This document shows, in pieces, positions 32,780 to 45,483 of a stretch of 64,000 nucleotides of DNA; within the stretch, counting starts at the first letter, position 1; each line of letters opens with the position of its first letter. Origin of the DNA: Sanghuangporus weigelae (Eukaryota > Basidiomycota > Agaricomycetes > Hymenochaetales > Hymenochaetaceae); assembly GCA_033182465.1 (NCBI GenBank), contig CP137320.1, positions 3,038,001 to 3,102,000 on the forward strand, given 5' to 3'. Both the position numbers and the translations under genes were made by a program. Below the pieces are notes generated by a model, which was given only the letters and a program-made list of their open reading frames with translations, was not told where the DNA came from and did no database searches.

Positions 32780-35700
32780 TCAGCAGCGAACTTGCGTTGA
32801 CAGTCCAGTCTCGGTCTCCAGAAGCCCTGCGGATGTCGGAGGTTCTGGCATAGCACCAGGACTTAGAGATCCTGGGCTTGCGGTGGGAGTGGTCGTGCAA
32901 GAACCTAAACCTGAAGAAACCGGAGCAGGACCCTTAAACAGAGGATATACTTCTGCTGACGAAGGTGGAGGAGTTGAAAGTAGTTCCTGAACCTCAGACG
33001 CGGAGTGTGCCCGTCGCATCTCTGACTCAGGTATTTCTAACCTGCCCTGATAGAAACAAAAACTATAGCCCAAGTACATCAGCAAGGTTGAAGCGTCTAG
33101 AGCTTGGCGGTCGTTGGTCCTTACCTATTTACAAAGGCTTTATAGTTGTTGGTATCCAGTATTGCACCATCTGGAGGAGCGATCCAGTTTACGTGAACTA
33201 AGGGCGCCATAGAGGGGAACTCTGGAGGTGAAGAGGGTGAAGCAGTCATCGTCGGAGAAGACACAGACGCAATCGAAGGCGTTGACGCTTCGCTATCACT
33301 CGGAAGCTGGTCAAGATTGTGTAACCTGCCTGTGAGTGGGTCTGAAGTCATCAAGCCAAGTCCGGCGCCAACCGCTCCATTCACAGCAGTCAGTAATGGC
33401 GGGAATGAATTACGACGTCCAGGAGACGGGTGCGACTGTTCTCGCGAGCTATGCGACGGTGGATGCGAAGCAGAGTCGAGTTGCAACGGATCCATATCAG
33501 GACCAGACAGTGATGAAACAGCGAGCGAGCCAGGTGTGCCAGGTGGCGTCAAACGTGCCTTGCCTGTACCAAAGTGTGATGCTGAATAGCCGGGTGATAC
33601 CCAACCGTCAAAGTACGAAGAACGGTGATGGTTCCGCACATGATACTCTTGACCAGAGTGGGCCCAACTCGAAGGAGAGACAAACGTGGTCGAGCCTCCA
33701 GGGAAGCGAGATAAAGGTGTGCCCATGGGAGTAGAAGCTTCATTTGAAATAGCACAGCGCGCCCGGCTGTACCTCTCGACATCCGAATCGTCAAGCGATT
33801 CACGATCAAGGTCGCGTGGCGATCCACGTGCGATGTCTCGCGAGCTAAAGCTCACATTGTGACTTTCAAATGGGCGTGTCTTGAAGAATTCTGCCACGAA
33901 CTTCCTTGACGGTTCACGATTGTATGATACATTTGTTGACCATGGAATCTTTGGACGTGTAGCTTTGGTATCGTCATGCGTGTTTGGCCCCGCCCACGTG
34001 CGCAATTGCTCAAATGTCGGCTTCCAAGTGGACGGATTTTTGAGAGATGAATCAATGTCGTAGCGCGATGAGAGGTCGGAAATCTTCTTCGCAGAAGAGG
34101 TCGGTCTAGCGTCCTTGAGCTTCGAGACTGCATTAGCAGGGACCTTATCTGATGACATATATGCGCTGAGATTCAACGAGCCTGATTTGTCTCCGCTTGA
34201 GGTACCGCTATTCGACGGAGCAGCGCCGGCACCACCAGGCCGATTGTTAGCATCAGCGCCTTTTCTCTTTTCCTTAGACTCGTCAGGACCCGGAGGGACG
34301 ACTGCAGGACCAGAAAGTGTCAATGAATGCTGTGGTCGTCGCTCAAATACGACACGATAGTTTTGTCCATCATTATTATCCCATATCTCGCGACTGGCGG
34401 AGCAGTAACGAATAGCAAGCACAAGCGTCTTCTCATCGATTCGTAGAAGCAAATCGGCCAGACGAATAGAGAAGGTAAATCGATCAAATGTCGGCACCGA
34501 GGCTTCGTCCGTCTTCGAACCAGGCACCGGGGTCGAAACTGCCCTGATTCTCGGCGCTGAAGGCGTGACAATGTTTCGTGGTACACATGATTCTGACCAC
34601 CGTGCAAGCACCTCGCTAGTCGTTTGCCATCCATCAAAGGTAAAGCGCACCGCGACTGTCTTTTCGAATGCTATATTTCGAACGCGTACGATGCCCTGGA
34701 CACTCGCCGCATCACCGGCTAGATGCAAGCCCTCTAGGCGAACATCCGCGTCATCCATGCTGAGGTCACGTTTTGGCATGTTAAGAACACGCATCATCAG
34801 TACGCGGCGCACTGCCTCCTCCTCTTCGCCTGCAGTACCGCCGGGCACGAGACGTCTTGGTCGAGGCCGTGGAACAAAGTCCGCTAACGAAGGACCCTCT
34901 GACGCTGAATCACCTTCTCCGCCACTGGTCGTATCATCGTACGTGGGGCTACCATCGCGGCTCACTGCTACAGGCCGGGACGAGGACTTGAAAACCCTTA
35001 CATGCTCAAGCTGCGCGTCGAAATGAACCATCTTCGCTGGAGTAGAAGGCGTTGCTGGCGCACTGATACTCGGGCTATTCATAGCCAGCGAAGAGATGTC
35101 GCCAAGCGAGAAGGATGGACGTTGGCGAGCGGAACTCGCAGACGATGAGCGTGTTTTGAGCGACGGTCTAACAACTTCACCCGACTTCTTACGTATAAGC
35201 GGCATACTGTTCAACGACGCAGACTCGGAAAGCGTTCGTCCATGTTCAATCGGATGTTTGCTCCTACCAAAGGTAGTATCATCCGATTCTCCTGATCGAG
35301 CTCCAAACGAAAAATCAAGACGGAGGGACTCTGCATTTGCCCTCTTTCCCGCAAAGCTCTTGGGACTACCATCTTGATGTGGCGACGTAAATGGTGACAT
35401 CTCTGGAGTCGGTGTATTAACCGCAATACACGGAGGAGGGCTCGGTGGACTAGAAGTAGGGAATGAAATGGTTGAAGTCTCTTTCTTTGATTGACCGACC
35501 TGATTTAGACCATAAGCAACAGAAGAAATAAAACAAACCGAACGAACGGACCTCATCTTCTGAGTCACTCCCAAATGCCAGTCGTCGCTCATAGTCCTTA
35601 TGACGACCTCTCCGTGCCCGAGGTGCAATCCCAGCAAAAGTAGACTGTCCATTTTCTTTGTTCTTAGAATTCTTGGTATTCTCTAATTTATGCATTCCTT

Positions 35701-36502
35701 GAGCTATTCGGTTTTGAGTGGGCGTCATGCAGTCAGAGGCCTCGGAATCTGACGCGCTGGAGTCTGAGGGACCTGGGCGACGAGTAGCAGGGGAAAGAGG
35801 AAGAAGGGAAGAAGTAAACTTTAGCGACGAGCGCTCAGCGCTAACGGGACGCTTACGAGCAACGCGTTCCTCCATGATTCCTGACCCTTCCACGATCCCA
35901 GTATTCACCTTTGCCACGCCTCTTCTACGTCCTTCGCTACCACTACTGCCGCTTTCTTCTTCATTCCCGAGGAGAAAGCGCGAGCGCGAGCGCCCGCGGG
36001 GAGGCGAGCTCAAATCCTCCATTAACGAAAATGAGTTACCAGTCCGACGCCGAGGGACATGTGGTAAGCTACTGCCTGCTGTATTGGAGTGCTGCAACAC
36101 AGTAGGCATGGAAGACGCACTCGAAGCAGACACCGAACGACGCATGGGCGGCGAATGAGAAGGAGGCGAACTACCCTTGTCATCTGAAGGACCGGTCAAA
36201 GTAGCAGAGGTTCGAGTCCCGGTGTCAGACAGAGCCTTGATGAGCGGCAGATGTTGTTGCACTAAGCCTCGAGATGACATTTCAACGTCAGCAGAACCAA
36301 AGCAATGATGACCGGATCCGAAACATGAATTAGATCTGGGAGAAGTAGAGATCTCAGAGGGTTTGAACGGTGTCGGCGCAGGAACAGGTGCCGGACTAGC
36401 CAGTGCGATCGATAACGCTAATGGTGGGCGAGAAGGGGAGTGTGGCGGGGTTATAGTGCTCGAAGTAGTGGAGGAAGATGTGGACGGGACGATATACGGC
36501 AT
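32780..36502 (-). CDS. PP1 regulatory subunit with CBM21 domain
   Basis: Targets type-1 protein phosphatase to glycogen, promoting glycogen synthase activation (Gac1/Pig/PPP1R3 family). Three exons (36502-35552, 35499-33125, 33041-32780) give 1195 residues. The phosphatase-docking motif KMVHF ([RK]xVxF) is at about 473-477. The CBM21 module spans about 565-705, from MPKRDLSMDDADVRLEGLHL through VRFTFDGWQTT to the signature EIWDNNDGQNYRVVF. The rest is serine/proline-rich and presumably disordered, as in the family. The ATG at 36502 (MPYIVPSTSSS) is chosen because it matches the usual family opening. The frame stays open 178 codons further to 37036 with two hydrophobic stretches, but a TTTGCAG acceptor-like site just upstream of the chosen ATG suggests this is leader and intron. 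Confidence 0.9.
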
Positions 36503-38631
36503 ATTCGTAGAATATCCTCCAGATTCAAGAAAAGAGTCAATGAGGGGTGGTTGACCGATAGCACCTGCAAACAGTGCAGAAAGATGAAGCATCAGCGTCG
36601 CTGCAACACTTCTGATTGAGATAATGAATCCAGCGAAGTAAGAAAGAAAGAGGGTGAAACGAAAATATACACTATATACGACGGCCACGGAAAACAAGAG
36701 GAAGATAGAGGTTGACCACTGCGATGAGGGCAAGCGAAGAACGTCTGGAATAGACGGGGGCTGTTCAAGGCAAATAATGCGTGTAGTGCCGCTGGATGAA
36801 AGTGAAGTGAAAGATGAGGGTGAGGTTGCGTCGTCGCCGCCGCCACTCAGCCAGGTCAATTTCACAGAGAATAAGGATCTGAACTGAGCCGCGATCGACT
36901 GCATGAAGAGCCAAACAGTGTCCCAGAAGTTAGAAATGGGAAATGAAACGACGCGGCTGACGCCCAAGGCAAAGGAGAGCCAGGACAGAGAATGGAGCAA
37001 GAGACTGAGACCAGTCAAAGCACTGATGGCTGACATTCAAATCGTAAATTGAAAGCGATACTCACCAGTTCAAAATAAAACTCCCTGTAGAACAAAGCGC
37101 GTCCAAGGAACGGGAACTATGGGCACCTCGGTTACGCCACAACTGGAGCCAAATAGCTGTTCGTCAATACGAACCGTACAGTCGCTGGAGAAAACAGACA
37201 AGTCAATACGAAATTGACCAAGGGTATCAAGGCTAACGGAAGTCGCAGAGAGAAATACGCAACAAAATTATATGCATGAGGCTATAAAACGATGGTCGGA
37301 AACGCAAACAAGCAAAGCGGAAGGCATGAGCAGTGTCCAGGACGGACGTTTTGATACACTATTTGAGAAGTTTGCATTTAACTTCTGCGCGCTTTTGCGT
37401 GCTATGTCATCGAGCATGCGATAGAAACAAGGCGAATGTAAAGCAAAACAGACATACAAACACTGTTATTGCGCTCTTTCACTTGAAGCTCTTTGGGCTT
37501 CCGAGCGGTCAATCTTCAGATAGTTAAGGCTGCCGTGCTGATGACTCGAGAGTGGATCCAGCTCCACGCCGATGCTATAAGGGAAGTACCGGGAAAGAAC
37601 GGTAAGAGAGTCTTGGAGGCGGGGGCACCAGTAGAGCGAGCTCCGAACGTGCGCAAAACGGAATAATGCCCGACTGAGGTAAGGCAGATTTCGAGTGCGC
37701 GTCAGTGTACTCGTCGGGAGAAGAACGCGTCGGCACGTTGAAGGACTGCAAGGCAGTGCAGACTGGAGGTGGTCGTGGTGATGGTCGAGAGAGTGAGAAG
37801 AAAATGCATGATATGATATGAGGGAGATTTGGGCTGACCGTTTTGTTTCAATGCGTGTGACCAGGTGTGACGCTTGGCGCCTTTCCATTTCATTTTCATT
37901 TCGGTCCGGAATCTCAGCTCAGCGTTCTCCGAGATTCAGTCTCTCTCCGACCCTCGCTGTGTCCGATTGAACCGATTTGTATCTTCTTATGTGTCAATTC
38001 ATCTGACTAGATTGTGTCCACTGCGCTACGATGTTGTGCAGTGCAAATAGTGCTATCTACAATACGGGGGTTATCATCATCGTTTCTGCCACCGACGTCT
38101 GTTGTGTCTCAATACCGTCATTGTACCAAGTTCAGCCCTTGATCTCGCCACTCCGTGAGTATATTTCTCCGTTCTCCGCGATGATCGCCTCTCGTCTTTT
38201 GCAAATTCGCTCTATCTTCCACCCGACCTCCGTACTCCGCCTGTTCTTGTCGGAGTCTCCGTATTTTTGCATTTTTACACTTTAGAGTCTACTGCTAGAT
38301 ATCAAATATCTAAGGAGAATAATTCCAATTTGCTCCCGGAACTATATATATATATATCTTATCTACTAACACGCATCCATGTTTTAGGCACAATCAATAG
38401 TATTTGTATGTCATGATAAATTATTACAATCTGACGTCATGCTCAGCGTCACCACCTGCCGACGAAAGCACCTTCTTCTTCGGATCCCGTATCGTATTTA
38501 GACAGAGATCGAGTCACGAGCACGGAAGTATAAATATTTATGACATTTACCCAGTAAATTTTAACGAAGATCAAGGGCATGGGCCATAAAAAGAGTTGGG
38601 ATGATATTTCGAAATACAATACACGGTATAA
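36503..38631. other. 5-prime leader/promoter of the PP1 subunit gene and downstream flank of the P450
   Basis: 36503-37036 is an in-frame extension of the PP1 gene discussed there. 37466-37900 is pyrimidine-rich on the minus strand and may be the core promoter. A short AT microsatellite (atatatatatatat) lies at about 38346. Small frames at 38031-38285 have no resemblance to known proteins. Confidence 0.4.
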
Positions 38632-41147
38632 TCACGCAGCGATCGACACCCTCAACGGCATTTGCGCTCCTTCCGACTCTCGTCCCCGCACAGTAGGTGC
38701 AGCGATATGATTCATGTTCCACACGATTTCTTCATCAGGCAGCGCAAATTGGAATCGGTCAACCAGTGCTGCGAGTTGTAGCTCTGACAGAGAAATGAGA
38801 TTGAGATGTGCGGGAGATCAGCAGAAGCAAGAGGTGGCTCACTTAAGGCAAGTATGGCAAACTTGAATCCACTGAATGAAGGGCATTAACTCAACTGATG
38901 ATGAAACTGTTAGGTCACTCACATGCATGAGCGGGCACCTCCAGAGAACGTCATCCTGAAAACAGATGAATATGCAAGAGGGAGTTGACGAATGCGATTC
39001 GCTCACATTCCAGAATAAACACCAGGATAGCGGGCATCCTTATCAATCAGAGCGGATACCGGGCGTAAGTCCGTCTTGAACTCTTCCCCATCTTCCGCAG
39101 GATTGTCCTCATATATTCTACCATCTAGCCAACGTTCTGGCCGCCAGACGTCTGCATCTTTCCCCCAGACGTTTTCATCTCGGTGCGCGGCAGCGATACC
39201 AGTCACAACTTGCTGATTTTTCGCAACTGGGATACTTGTAATCAGTTCACCTTTACGAGGTCCCTTCGTTAGCTCGATGGGACGGTACAACGGCAGGGTA
39301 GTCGCAGCTCGCGCAACACGCCATCCCCAGCTCACAGGCGGGAACAGACGCAATGTCTCGCGTACAACTGCATCCAAGAATGGAAGTCGCATGAGGGCAT
39401 CATAATCTCCGAACGCAGATTCGTCACTGTCTACCGCCTCTTTTGCATGACGGACTTCCTGTCGCAGATGCGTTTGCGCTTCTGGATTCATGGCGAGAAC
39501 TTGCAGAGTGCGAGAGAGGGCGGACGACGTCGTATCTTGTGCCGCGAATAAAAGCGTTCTTCGGAGTTTTGTAAACACATAGTAAATCCTTGCATTTTTA
39601 GCACGTACGTTATCTGGCTAATTACCTCGGATTCCGGAAGACGATCAGCTTCAGGTGCTAGATACTGTGCACGTACTAAAGTGCAGACAACTTTGTTTAC
39701 TACAATTGATGTGCCTCGCAAAGGTTATTCAAAAAAAAGGGCATGCTCACACAAAACGCTTAGAACATCCCGAGAAGGCTCGCGGGGTACCGTTACATCA
39801 TCCATCTTCTCGGTTGGTCGTCCAGTCAGCTCTGCGAGTACCGCTGCTCGCCTGTTTTTTAACACTATGCTGCTGGTATCTTCAAGGCGATCGGTGATCT
39901 GTACTAGTTTGCGGACCTTCCAAGATGGCTTGTATGAGCAGACAGAAGCAAATATGAAGTAAATACTCACTGCGGATAGAGGCGAATACCTAAGCATAAA
40001 GCTTCGTAATTTGATTGGAAGCAAGTGAAAAAATGGATAGACGATCGGTAGTAGATGCATGGGAACATGCAGCCGGGAGATCGTTGGCCTGCCGTGAGTA
40101 AACGAATTATCAAACACTTCTGTAAGGAAAGCTGAAGGACGATGCATACACCATCTCCTTGACAAGTTTCGAATATTCGCTATCCACCCCCTCTACTAAT
40201 GGATCAAGGCTTGTCCCAACTCCGCCCTGAGCGATGAATTCCAGAGAGGTACGGCCAGCCCATTCGTATACATTTATTTCCGTGATACCGTTTGTTTCCG
40301 AACGCGCAATCTTAGCTTCGAAGACGCCAATAAGCTGCAGATGGGATGAGTACGGCCTTGACACTATCATTGGCTTTCATTAGTTACCTTCTGAGTGATT
40401 GGCCAGAAGACGGGGAGGAGACCGCGCATGTGCTTCACTGAGAAGACAGGGTTAAGGACTTTGCGCTGCTTCTTGTGATGCTCGCCTTCATATCATAAGC
40501 TTGAGACAATGCTGGTGTTTATTAGAAACGTATACACCCACCAAGGGTAGCAAGGAGTCCATCACCCATGAGAGCACGATTCATTCTATATGGTTGTAAA
40601 AGGCGCGAATGGACATCGCGAAGTGATATGAGACGCTTACACAAGAAGGGACTGAGGCTCTTCGAATATGGAGTGCTCTTTGACAAGAACTTGGTGCATT
40701 GCACGCGGGTCAGTTATATACAGCTGTTCGTCCTGTTCAAAAGGTCAGACATCCAATTTGGTACGCTTATCCTCAAAATGCCAGAGACTGACGCCAAACA
40801 TGCCGTTAACCTGGAATAATTTCCCGTATCGTCGTACAGCTTCATGATGCCATCGTACGTTTAGCACGTCGTATATCTCGGGAAAGTTGCCTGAATAGAA
40901 GCAATTTACATTTCATCTTCCCTGGAAGCTTCAGCGTACCAGTGAGCCATGATGGATTATCCGGTCCCGGAAGGCCACGTACGAGCGACTTCACGCGGAC
41001 ACGTTGGAGTAGACGAAAGCATATCCAAGCAAGGAGTCCTGTTGCTGCCACGGCAAACGCAGATGTGTTTCTGTGTGAACGCAAGTCTAGGATGAATTTC
41101 CTGAGGTCTACCACGGCGAAGACATTAACATTTCCCAACAACGCCAT
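38632..41147 (-). CDS. Cytochrome P450 monooxygenase, 13 exons
   Basis: Exons 41147-40940, 40890-40793, 40732-40641, 40585-40542, 40485-40388, 40334-40150, 40088-39971, 39916-39751, 39675-39609, 39558-39007, 38955-38923, 38871-38843, 38783-38632 sum to 1842 bases (613 residues); all phases agree. It starts with a membrane anchor (AFAVAATGLLAWICFRLL), then LPGPDNPSWLTGNF, WHHEAVRRYGKLFQVNGMFG, C-helix EHHKKQRKVLNPVFS, I-helix LLFAAQDTTSSAL, VRETLRLFPPVS (ExxR), WRPERWLDG, and the haem loop FSGGARSCIGFKFA, which is assembled from two micro-exons of 33 and 29 nt. The pattern is that of long agaricomycete P450s of CYP5150-like type; substrate unknown. Upstream in-frame CTG/TTG codons exist, but the ATG at 41147 is the first good start. 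Confidence 0.93.
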
Positions 41148-41751
41148 TCTGCGAAGATGCAAGTCGAGAACGTAGTGATGGTGAATAGGAGAAGGGTGTT
41201 GAGGTGGCGAAAGTTATAAGTATGAATTGAACTGCTTCCGTCCTATGCCGAGATAAGAATCGTTTTGCCATTCTGATGGGAGAGGTACCTTTATCTCTTC
41301 AACATGGATCCTTCTATTCTGATGCGGACTGAATATGTCGGTGAATAGCGAGGAGACGGTACTCGAACGGCTCGGAGGATCCGATATTTGTAAGCAACTG
41401 TATTACATAATTAATCTTCAATAGAATTGAAGCTACTAGAGTCTACTCCGTTCCCAATATTAATATTACAACTAATGTGGACCCTCCAATATTAATATTA
41501 ATATGACTTTCTTTCGAGTAGACAGTACTTACTATACTACTTATATAGTACTAGTACTAAATACTGAGTGTATCACTAGTACAAAATATCTCATCAAACC
41601 CTGTTCCTTGTTTCTCTCGATCCCACCTTTCCAGAAATACGCTTGTTGAATCCCAGTACAAAACCAACGCATCAGATAGCGATCAATTTTAATAGCAATT
41701 AATGTCAATCAAAGTTTGATTTACAGCTGTTTGTGTTAGTAATGGCACTCT
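41148..41751. other. P450 promoter side, AT-rich palindromes
   Basis: Holds the P450 promoter region. Near 41455-41505 two copies of AATATTAATATT-like palindromes occur within 50 bases (ccaatattaatatta and again ccaatattaatattaata). No gene seen. Confidence 0.4.
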
Positions 41752-41904
41752 TGAAAGGATCCGCTCAAAAACTCGCATCAGGATTGATGCGATCAACAGA
41801 TCTACACAATCAGCTTTCCAAACGCGACCAGTAACAAAGCCAGCTATCACGGGCCCAAGCGATTGAGCGGCCTAGGCAACAGTAACCCGTTACCACCCGA
41901 GCGC

Positions 41905-43740
41905 TGTAGCGCACTGGCTCCTCCTGTGCCAGTACACTCATACTATGGCTCCCTCTTACTGCAGATACCATATCCCAGCACTGCCGACACCTGAGAGTGT
42001 GAGGGCACACTCCTATTGCACTCGGGACATCATTTGAGCACGTATCCATTGATTCTAGCACACGTACTGTACTGCGGCGCCCTCCTATGACCCAAATCGA
42101 TCCGCCGATGGCTCCCCGACACTCAGACAGGTCCGCCGACAGCTCCTACCCAGCACCAGGCACTATAGGACACATCCCTCAGTGACTACGTGCCACCGAT
42201 CTTATGATTTACCATACGTACAGCCGTGCGGCGACTCTGGATGCCTCCGAGTTGGCCCCCCTTGGCGCCGATCAATGCGGCGGACACTCAGACATCCTCA
42301 GGTACCCTCGCCGACGCCTCCTACAGCTTACCAAGCAGTCCCCCATTGTCTAGAGAGCTATATATTGTCATATGTGCTTACATGCCTCATTACGATGTAT
42401 CTGCCACCAGTCCGGCAGTCCCCCACAGCACTGCCGCTCTGGCCACTCATATTAGTCACTAGGGATCGCCCACACTCTGTATTGAGTGCCGCCGATGCAT
42501 CGGACACCTCAGGGACATCGGCTGATGCGCCCTTTGTCTCATATACGCGATATCAGCCTCCGATCATCGGTTCCGATGTTTCCCGACTTCCCCCCGACGC
42601 GGCAGCCCCCATTAGACCATGTATGGAAGGTAGGCATGTGGTACATCGGCGTGCCAAGCCACCGACTCGCGCCGCCAAGCCCAACTCCGCCGGCGCCCGT
42701 GTTATTGCAGATACTCAATATTTCATGTGATTGGATGCCCCCCTCACGTTGCCGCTCTCAGATTTCACCTGGGCGCTCCGGCAGCGGCCCTTGGCGACCC
42801 AGATGACTCAGGAGATGTTGTCAGACAGTAGGATGTGTCGGCGACAGCAGTAGAGTATATATAGAGCTTATACTAGCTTGTAGACGAGAGGATTCCAAGC
42901 CGAGCAAGGATTCCAAGCCTAGCAAGGATTCCAAGAGCATGTACCAGACCGAGCGCCAGAGTTCGAGATATCCCTCACTCTGAGTCTCCCCTCATGTACT
43001 GAGCCTCCCCCTTGACTATATACTATCCTTGACATCTCCTCTTGTTTGACTCCACATTCTACTTGCCTTCGCCGCCTCCGGTACGCCTCTGCCGCTCTGA
43101 CGTTCAGTGAGTGAGTAGGGCTTGGGATTTAACCCTGAGCCTCCTCCCCACACTTTATACCTGTCCAGCGCCCCTCTATTTGACATCGGCGACCCTTCGG
43201 CGACCCAGGCTGCTTATCAGACTCCCCTTCGGCGTCCTTTCCAGCTTTTCACTCCAGTTTATCCCATATATTGATCTTATACGGTCTTTTCCTTTCATCT
43301 ATCGCGTTTACGCTACTGCGGCGGATTCCTGCGGCCTCCCCCTCAGTCCGGCACCCCTCTATTCGACGTCGGCGGCCATCCGACGACCCAGGCATCCTAT
43401 CAGACGACCCAGCGGCGCCTTCTCCAGCCACTCACTCCATTTTATCCTTTATATTCATCTTATACACTTCATACCTTCCTGTGGCCGAGTTTATACCACG
43501 TCGGCAGCCTCTTGTGATCCCCCCTTTTGAGCGGCGGCCCTGTTATCCTATTCCCTTTATCCAGCGGCATCCTTAGACCCATCCATTACGTCTCCGACGG
43601 TTCCTGGCACCTGCCGGGTAGTAGGTCTTTGAGAGTCTGATAGCGTCGGCATCCCATTTTTGGAGGTCCCTTCATACATTCAGCACCCTTAGTAGGATGG
43701 ACATCTGTAGCACCTTCAGATACGACACCGCCGACCAACA
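41905..43740. mobile_element. Solo LTR 1 (1836 bp)
   Basis: Starts TGTAGCGCACTGG, ends CGACCAACA, and is flanked by GCGC on both sides (41901-41904, 43741-43744). X copy 2 retains the empty site (GAGCGCTAGAAGC near 46745). It has a TATA box (TATATATA, about 42856) and internal degenerate tandem units of about 183 bp (43171 and 43354). No coding capacity. TG...CA ends with a 4-bp duplication fit an LTR left by recombination of a Ty3/gypsy-like element; the superfamily is inferred. Confidence 0.82.
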
Positions 43741-43810
43741 GCGCTAGAAGCACTGAAGCGGATACGTAATCCCGCTAACAGCTAACACCGCTGACCGCCT
43801 ATTACCGCGG

Positions 43811-45297
43811 TGAAGAGTAAGACTAAAGCTTGGGAGCATACGAAGTCGTTACGACCAGTTCCGCGGTATTCCGACTGGTTTCGCCCGGTTCCGACTGGTT
43901 TCGCTGGAGCGAGGGGACTTAGCAAGAACGCCATAGTCTAAATGGCACGTGCACCGTTCCGTGATCGGCCATCATATAAGACACGGCGGAAGAATCACGC
44001 GACGATCCTACACGCGTCAATCACAAGTCTCCGGATCCCGGATCCGTACTCCTGACAAAGAGATTTGACCCTGCAGCGTCGTCCACAGTCCCTCTCCCAT
44101 TCAAAATGTCGCAGATTTGCCCTGTAAGGCTAGCCGAGGTCTTTCCAAGTCTTTTCCCCAAGTTCCGACTCGTTCCGCTCAAAGACACCCGGTTCCGAAG
44201 GCTTCGCTTATGATCTCACCTTTCTATATGCGTCCCATTTATTTCTTTATGCTCTCGTTCCGACCATGCTTAGTATTGTTTCTTTCTGTTTTATGTGTCC
44301 CTTAACCATTCATATGCGCCCCTCTCCATGGTGGATAAGTGATATGCGTTCCCCTTTTTCTTATGGCTTATGTTTTCTGACCGATGGGAGGCTCAGTTTG
44401 GACACTTAGTATAAATTTAGCATGAATCTCGTAGTGGGGGGGGGGGGAGTTCTCACACCGTCTCTAGTCCCCCAGCTTCGAGTTCTTCTTGTTCGTAGAA
44501 AACTCTCTCGTCTCTAAAGCATAATATACGATATTTCGTGTTCTGTACAGTCGATCGGTGACCTCTCTTCGCAGCAGAGTCGTTCGTACGTTCGTATAGT
44601 TCGCCTGGTTCGTATATAGGACCCATCCTGTCTCTGTCATCCGGATCGAAACTTCATTGCGTGTTCCGATCGGTTTCGCTGGTTTTGCCCGTAACCCAGT
44701 TACTTAGCGCGCCGCGTGCTTTCGGTCTCATAACACCTTCCCCTCACCACTGTCGTCGGAAAAGGACACTTTATTATCCCTTTCCATCACCGTAAAGTCC
44801 CTCCGTCTCTTGTATCACGTTAAGGTCGCTCAGTTACCGTCCCCGTCCTTCATATCGCGTTTCAAATCGTTACGCCGCGTTCCGACACTTTAGACTCTGA
44901 GTGAGATCGGCTGCCGTCGCTTCCCAGTGAGTTAGCACGGTCGATTAGTCACGTTCGAGTTGGTGGTTCAACTAGCGTAGCCTTAGTTAGATTAGTTTTT
45001 GTGCCTTGTGTAAGTCGGCTTTAGTCCAGAGCTCGCAGTTGAGCCGGAGAGTCGATTTAGCCTTTGCACCGCCACCATCAATCTCGGGAGAAGCCCATCC
45101 TCGGAATCCTTCCTCGAGCGCTTCCCACGCGTTCCTCAGCCCTCATACAACCCTTCTCTCGTATATTCCATTATCCCTTCATTTCCACTTGCCTTTGGTC
45201 TAGGTGTATCTCTCTGCTAACTACTCAAAGGTATTCTAGGGCAGCCCCTCGAACTTTATATTCCCTGTCCGGTATCTGAACGCCCACAGGAGTTTCA
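43811..45297. mobile_element. Solo LTR 2 (1487 bp)
   Basis: Starts TGAAGAGTAAGAC, ends ACAGGAGTTTCA, flanked by GCGG (43807-43810, 45298-45301). X copy 2 has the uninterrupted sequence (ATTACCGCGAACTACC near 46808), with one base change at the site. Contains a 12-base guanine run at about 44437 and repeated TTCCGACTGGTTTCGC-like phrases. Sequence unrelated to LTR 1. No open frame of note. Confidence 0.82.
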
Positions 45298-45483
45298 GCG
45301 GACTACCACTCTAACGCCGCCAACCAAGCAACCAGAGCGACCTTGATCAAAAGAAGCGATCAAACTTCTTAGAAGTCCAGAAGCACAACTACTAAAGCCT
45401 AAACGCTAAAAGGCTAAAGGCTAATAAGGTTTATGGAGACCTCACTGGCATTTCAGCACTGTCAAGTCTGTGCATGAGTTTAC

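Noticed and set aside
33317-35377. Several 80-150 codon frames opposite the CBM21 gene
   Set aside because: They are shadows of a serine/proline-rich coding exon on the other strand.
36209-36222. ggttcgagtcccgg, resembling a tRNA T-loop
   Set aside because: It lies inside a coding exon of the PP1 subunit and no acceptor, D or anticodon arm can be folded around it.
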